Shown here one piece after another: positions 61,258-64,000 of a DNA stretch of 64,000 nucleotides. The DNA is from Cumulibacter soli. GTDB taxonomy: Bacteria; Actinomycetota; Actinomycetes; Mycobacteriales; Antricoccaceae. Made by a program: the position numbers and the translations under genes. Positions within the stretch are counted from its first letter, which is position 1. Each line of letters begins with the position of its first letter. A model generated the notes under the pieces. The model had not been told where the DNA came from, ran no database searches, and saw only the letters and a list, made by a program, of their open reading frames with translations. The stretch covers positions 1 to 64,000 of the forward strand of contig NZ_SMSG01000005.1 in NCBI RefSeq assembly GCF_004382795.1, given 5' to 3'.

Positions 61258-64000
61258 TGAGTGCCTTTCAGTGGTGTTGAAGATTGTGCGCGAGTGGAAC
61301 CACCGCGCAGTACGCGATCAAGTTCGGCAGCGACGACGCGGGCACCGTCATCGCGGATGACCGAATAGTGGTGCCCCGGGGCAGTCCGCACCGTCAGTTC
61401 CCCGTCGACGTACGGACGCCAGCCGAGAGCGTCGTCGTCCAATGCGTCGTCCACGCCCATACCGAGGCGCCCGTTGTATGGCGCTCGATCGGCGGCCCGA
61501 ACCAGCAGCACGGGCACGGTCTCGTCGAGTCGGGTGGCGAGGTGGTCAGCCAGGCCGCGTAGGTGTCGGTCGAACACTACGAATCGCGCCTCGGCCGCCT
61601 CCATACCAACGAAGGCGCCGAGCTCGATCAGTTCGGACTGCAGCCCCTCCACATCAGGTGCCGAGGCACGTACGCCGAGGTAGGCCTGGATCGACCGCAG
61701 GAAGCGCATCCGCTGCGCGCTTGTCGTCGCGTCAGCATCCAATCCTTCGATCGCGACGATCCGCTCCGGGCAGGTCGAATCGATCATGATGAGCTGCGCG
61801 ACGTCGCGCCCGATTCGACGCAGTTCAACAGCAACAGCATGCGCGAGGGCGCCTCCCATCGACCATCCGCCGACCGTGATGGCACCGTTCGGTTGTGTAT
61901 CAGCGATAGTTGCCGCGTACCGCCGTACAACCTCGTCGAGATCCTGTGGCCAGCGGTGTCCATTCAGTCCGGGGTCGGCGATCGCGAGCACCGGGCGATC
62001 AAGACCTGTCAAGCGGAGGATGGATAGGTAGCACGAGACGTCGCCGCCGGACGGATGGATGAGGAAGAGAGGATCACCAGAACCGCTTGAGAGGTGTACG
62101 ACGGAATCCTCCGGGACGCGGCCTAGCACCCGTTGATTCACACTTATATCTGACGTCTGTCGCTCATCGCCGCTGCGCAGCAGTTCCGTTAAACGTCGCG
62201 GCGTGGGCTCAGTCAGCAGTTGGCTGGGCTGCACCTCAATGTCGGCGTGAGCACGCAGTGCACGCACGAGGAGCAGTGAATCCCCGCCCAGTTCGAAGAA
62301 ATCGTCGTCCGGACCGACCACACATCCTAAGAGCGTCGACCATTGGTCACATACTTCGCTGAGGAGTTCGTCTTGCTCGCTCCTGCGAGCTATGGCGCCG
62401 AAACCCGACGACCTGCTCGCACCAGTTTCGGTCCATCCTCGCCCCGCAGCCAAGTCGCGGAGAGTGGCCATGGTGTTGGCGATCAGTTCACTGGCGAGGT
62501 GCGGTTCGTACATACCCTCGCGCAATGCGATGTCGGCGATGAGTTCACCGCCTAGGGCGAACGCGCGAAACTCGCCGTGAATATGCGGCGTCGACACACG
62601 CTGGCTCAACGCTCCCGCATCGGCGAAGCCAAGCGCACCCGAGGATCGCTCCAGGTCGGGATCGTTGTTCATTCCGAGCGTGGATTGAACGACGAAGGGT
62701 GCGATAGGCCGTGAGCGCTCGGCGCCCTGGGACAGTTCGCGGCCAACCTCAATGGCGCTCACGCTCAAGTGCGCACCGATATCGGCCAGGGTGGCGCCGA
62801 GAGCTTTCGCCTGGTCGCGCAGATCGCCGCTGCCGCGTAGGTCTACGGGCACGAGCGCGGTGGTCGATAACGGTCCGACCAGCTCCAGCACGTCCGGGTG
62901 CAGTGCTTCGCGACGCGAATGCAGCGTGGTGAGCAGCATCTGATCTTGGCCGGTGTGCGTGCGCAAGGCGCGCGCTAGTGCGATCATCGTGACGGCGCTG
63001 AGTGTCAGCCCACGAGCGCGAGCCTGGTCGGCTAGGGCACGATGTAGGTGCGCGTCTAGTCGAGCCTCCCGTCGAATCATGGCGGGTGACGGTTTGCGGC
63101 CGGTAGTGGCCAAGCGCGGCGGCGCAGGTCGGTCGGCGAGATACGCGCGCCACCAGTCAAGGTCAGTATCGCGCCGTTCGGTAGCTCGTTGCAGGTAGTG
63201 CGCGACGGCTCCGGCCGCGGGCGGGCGGGGCAATGGATCGCCGGCCAGCAGAGCTGCGAGGTCGCGGTCGATCAGCGCGGTGGACCACCCGTCGATCGCC
63301 AGCAGGCTGAACCTGGTGATCAGGCGCGCCTGATCCTGTCCGTCCAGCACCACCGCGGCGCGTACTGCCGGCTCGAGGTCCAGATGGGGGACTTCGCGCG
63401 CCCAGTCGTCGAGGAGCGCGGCGACTGGGTTGTCATTGGGCGGTCGTTCTTCCGTTGTGTGTTCGGCATCCAGACCGTGTTGATCGATGACGTCAACCCG
63501 GGGCGTGCAGGTGGGATCGTCGACGTCACGAAGAACCTGCGTGCCGTCATCGGCAATCCGCACCCGCAACATTTCGTGCCGACGAACCAACGCGCTCAGC
63601 GCCGTCCGTAATTGTTCGTAGGCGTGCACGGCATCCACGCCCCGCAGCGGAACCACCGTCAGCACGCTTGCGGGGCATGCAGGCACGTCCCATGTGGACT
63701 GCTGCCCCAGCCAGTAGGCGCGCTGCAACGCTGTCAACGGGAATGGGCGGCCCTCGCCTGCGGGTAGCGCAGCTGGTTGAGCCCCACCGGTCCGCGGCTG
63801 TACTTCGCTGCTGCTATTCACAGGTTCCGGCGGTCGCGTGGCCACCGTTTCGTGTGTGTCGAAGGCTGCCGACTCCCCATCCCGCAACGCAGCCACGAGC
63901 TCGGACACTGTTGTTTCGGAGCGAACCGCCGTCAGCGGCAGCGTGTATGACGTACGCTCCGCGAGCATGGCAGCCATGCGCACAGCTAGTAACGAATCCC
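61254..64000 (-). CDS. NRPS, C-terminal part (T)-Cy-like-T-TE, runs off the window
   Basis: The frame is open at the window edge: the first visible codons read GDSLLAVRM, a carrier-domain core, so the gene starts beyond 64000. After this carrier come a condensation/cyclization domain (about residues 80-510 counted from 63983), a complete carrier (LGGDSLLLV, Ser569) and a thioesterase (625-890) with GWSMGG (Ser708), MIDST and GHHYSV. In the Cy signature DxxxxDxxS the first Asp is Ser226, while Asp231 and Ser234 are kept. No adenylation domain serves the last carrier, which must be loaded in trans. This mirrors the end of yersiniabactin HMWP1. Translationally coupled to the lipoprotein gene. 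Confidence 0.9.
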   Translation of the reverse strand, partial: DSLLAVRMAAMLAERTSYTLPLTAVRSETTVSELVAALRDGESAAFDTHETVATRPPEPVNSSSEVQPRTGGAQPAALPAGEGRPFPLTALQRAYWLGQQSTWDVPACPASVLTVVPLRGVDAVHAYEQLRTALSALVRRHEMLRVRIADDGTQVLRDVDDPTCTPRVDVIDQHGLDAEHTTEERPPNDNPVAALLDDWAREVPHLDLEPAVRAAVVLDGQDQARLITRFSLLAIDGWSTALIDRDLAALLAGDPLPRPPAAGAVAHYLQRATERRDTDLDWWRAYLADRPAPPRLATTGRKPSPAMIRREARLDAHLHRALADQARARGLTLSAVTMIALARALRTHTGQDQMLLTTLHSRREALHPDVLELVGPLSTTALVPVDLRGSGDLRDQAKALGATLADIGAHLSVSAIEVGRELSQGAERSRPIAPFVVQSTLGMNNDPDLERSSGALGFADAGALSQRVSTPHIHGEFRAFALGGELIADIALREGMYEPHLASELIANTMATLRDLAAGRGWTETGASRSSGFGAIARRSEQDELLSEVCDQWSTLLGCVVGPDDDFFELGGDSLLLVRALRAHADIEVQPSQLLTEPTPRRLTELLRSGDERQTSDISVNQRVLGRVPEDSVVHLSSGSGDPLFLIHPSGGDVSCYLSILRLTGLDRPVLAIADPGLNGHRWPQDLDEVVRRYAATIADTQPNGAITVGGWSMGGALAHAVAVELRRIGRDVAQLIMIDSTCPERIVAIEGLDADATTSAQRMRFLRSIQAYLGVRASAPDVEGLQSELIELGAFVGMEAAEARFVVFDRHLRGLADHLATRLDETVPVLLVRAADRAPYNGRLGMGVDDALDDDALGWRPYVDGELTVRTAPGHHYSVIRDDGARVVAAELDRVLRGGSTRAQSSTPLKGTQ

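Overview
The window is high-GC DNA with dense, overlapping genes, many GTG or TTG starts and purine-rich Shine-Dalgarno sites. It carries actinobacterial marker families: DUF5302, DUF4032, an LpqY-SugABC-type trehalose importer, FurB/Zur and heteromeric FadE-type acyl-CoA dehydrogenases. I read it as an actinomycete chromosome; the genus cannot be told from the sequence alone. No rRNA, tRNA, CRISPR array or intact mobile element was seen.

Layout. (1) 0-9 kb is a cofactor neighbourhood: a flavin reductase with a degenerate RibB-like partner, AzlCD exporter, a family-5 solute-binding lipoprotein, bluB, lipB, lipA and bioB behind a strong biotin-type operator. (2) 9-13.5 kb holds lpqY-sugA-sugB-sugC on the minus strand. 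(3) 13.6-28.4 kb is mixed housekeeping: a DUF4032 kinase-like protein, an orphan Phd/YefM-like protein, an Opp/Dpp transporter without a binding protein, a PepSY lipoprotein, a membrane protein, an AlkZ-like protein, an MFS-GntR pair with a visible operator, a CcdA/DsbA-like pair, metA and zur. (4) 28.5-39.0 kb holds the first half of a nonribosomal peptide metallophore locus: a 1981-residue synthetase with the order T-Cy-A-T-Cy-T (the yersiniabactin HMWP2 order), two divergent TMD-NBD ABC half-transporters, a Fur/Zur-like box between them, and a CPFC flavoprotein resembling dithiol oxidases. (5) 39.0-55.3 kb is a catabolic island: an LLM-oxidoreductase remnant, two duplicated TetR regulators, and one long operon with a CoA ligase, crotonases, a complete Dpp-type importer, a class III CoA-transferase, two acyl-CoA dehydrogenase subunits and an MFS carrier. 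(6) 55.4-64.0 kb (minus strand) is a second metallophore-type operon. It starts outside the window with an NRPS whose visible end is T-Cy*-T-TE, followed by a NikA-like lipoprotein, a NikB-like permease, a NikC-NikD-NikE fusion and a KAS III-like protein.

Working model (inference): regions 4 and 6 together form a split yersiniabactin-like assembly line that makes a thiazoline-type metal chelator. The single cysteine-type adenylation domain of region 4 would also load the A-less terminal module of region 6. Metal-chelator traffic would use the YbtPQ/IrtAB-like half-transporters and the Nik/Cnt-like importer, under Fur-family control. The catabolic island now separates the two halves. The aryl-acid supply genes and the start of the second NRPS are not in the window.
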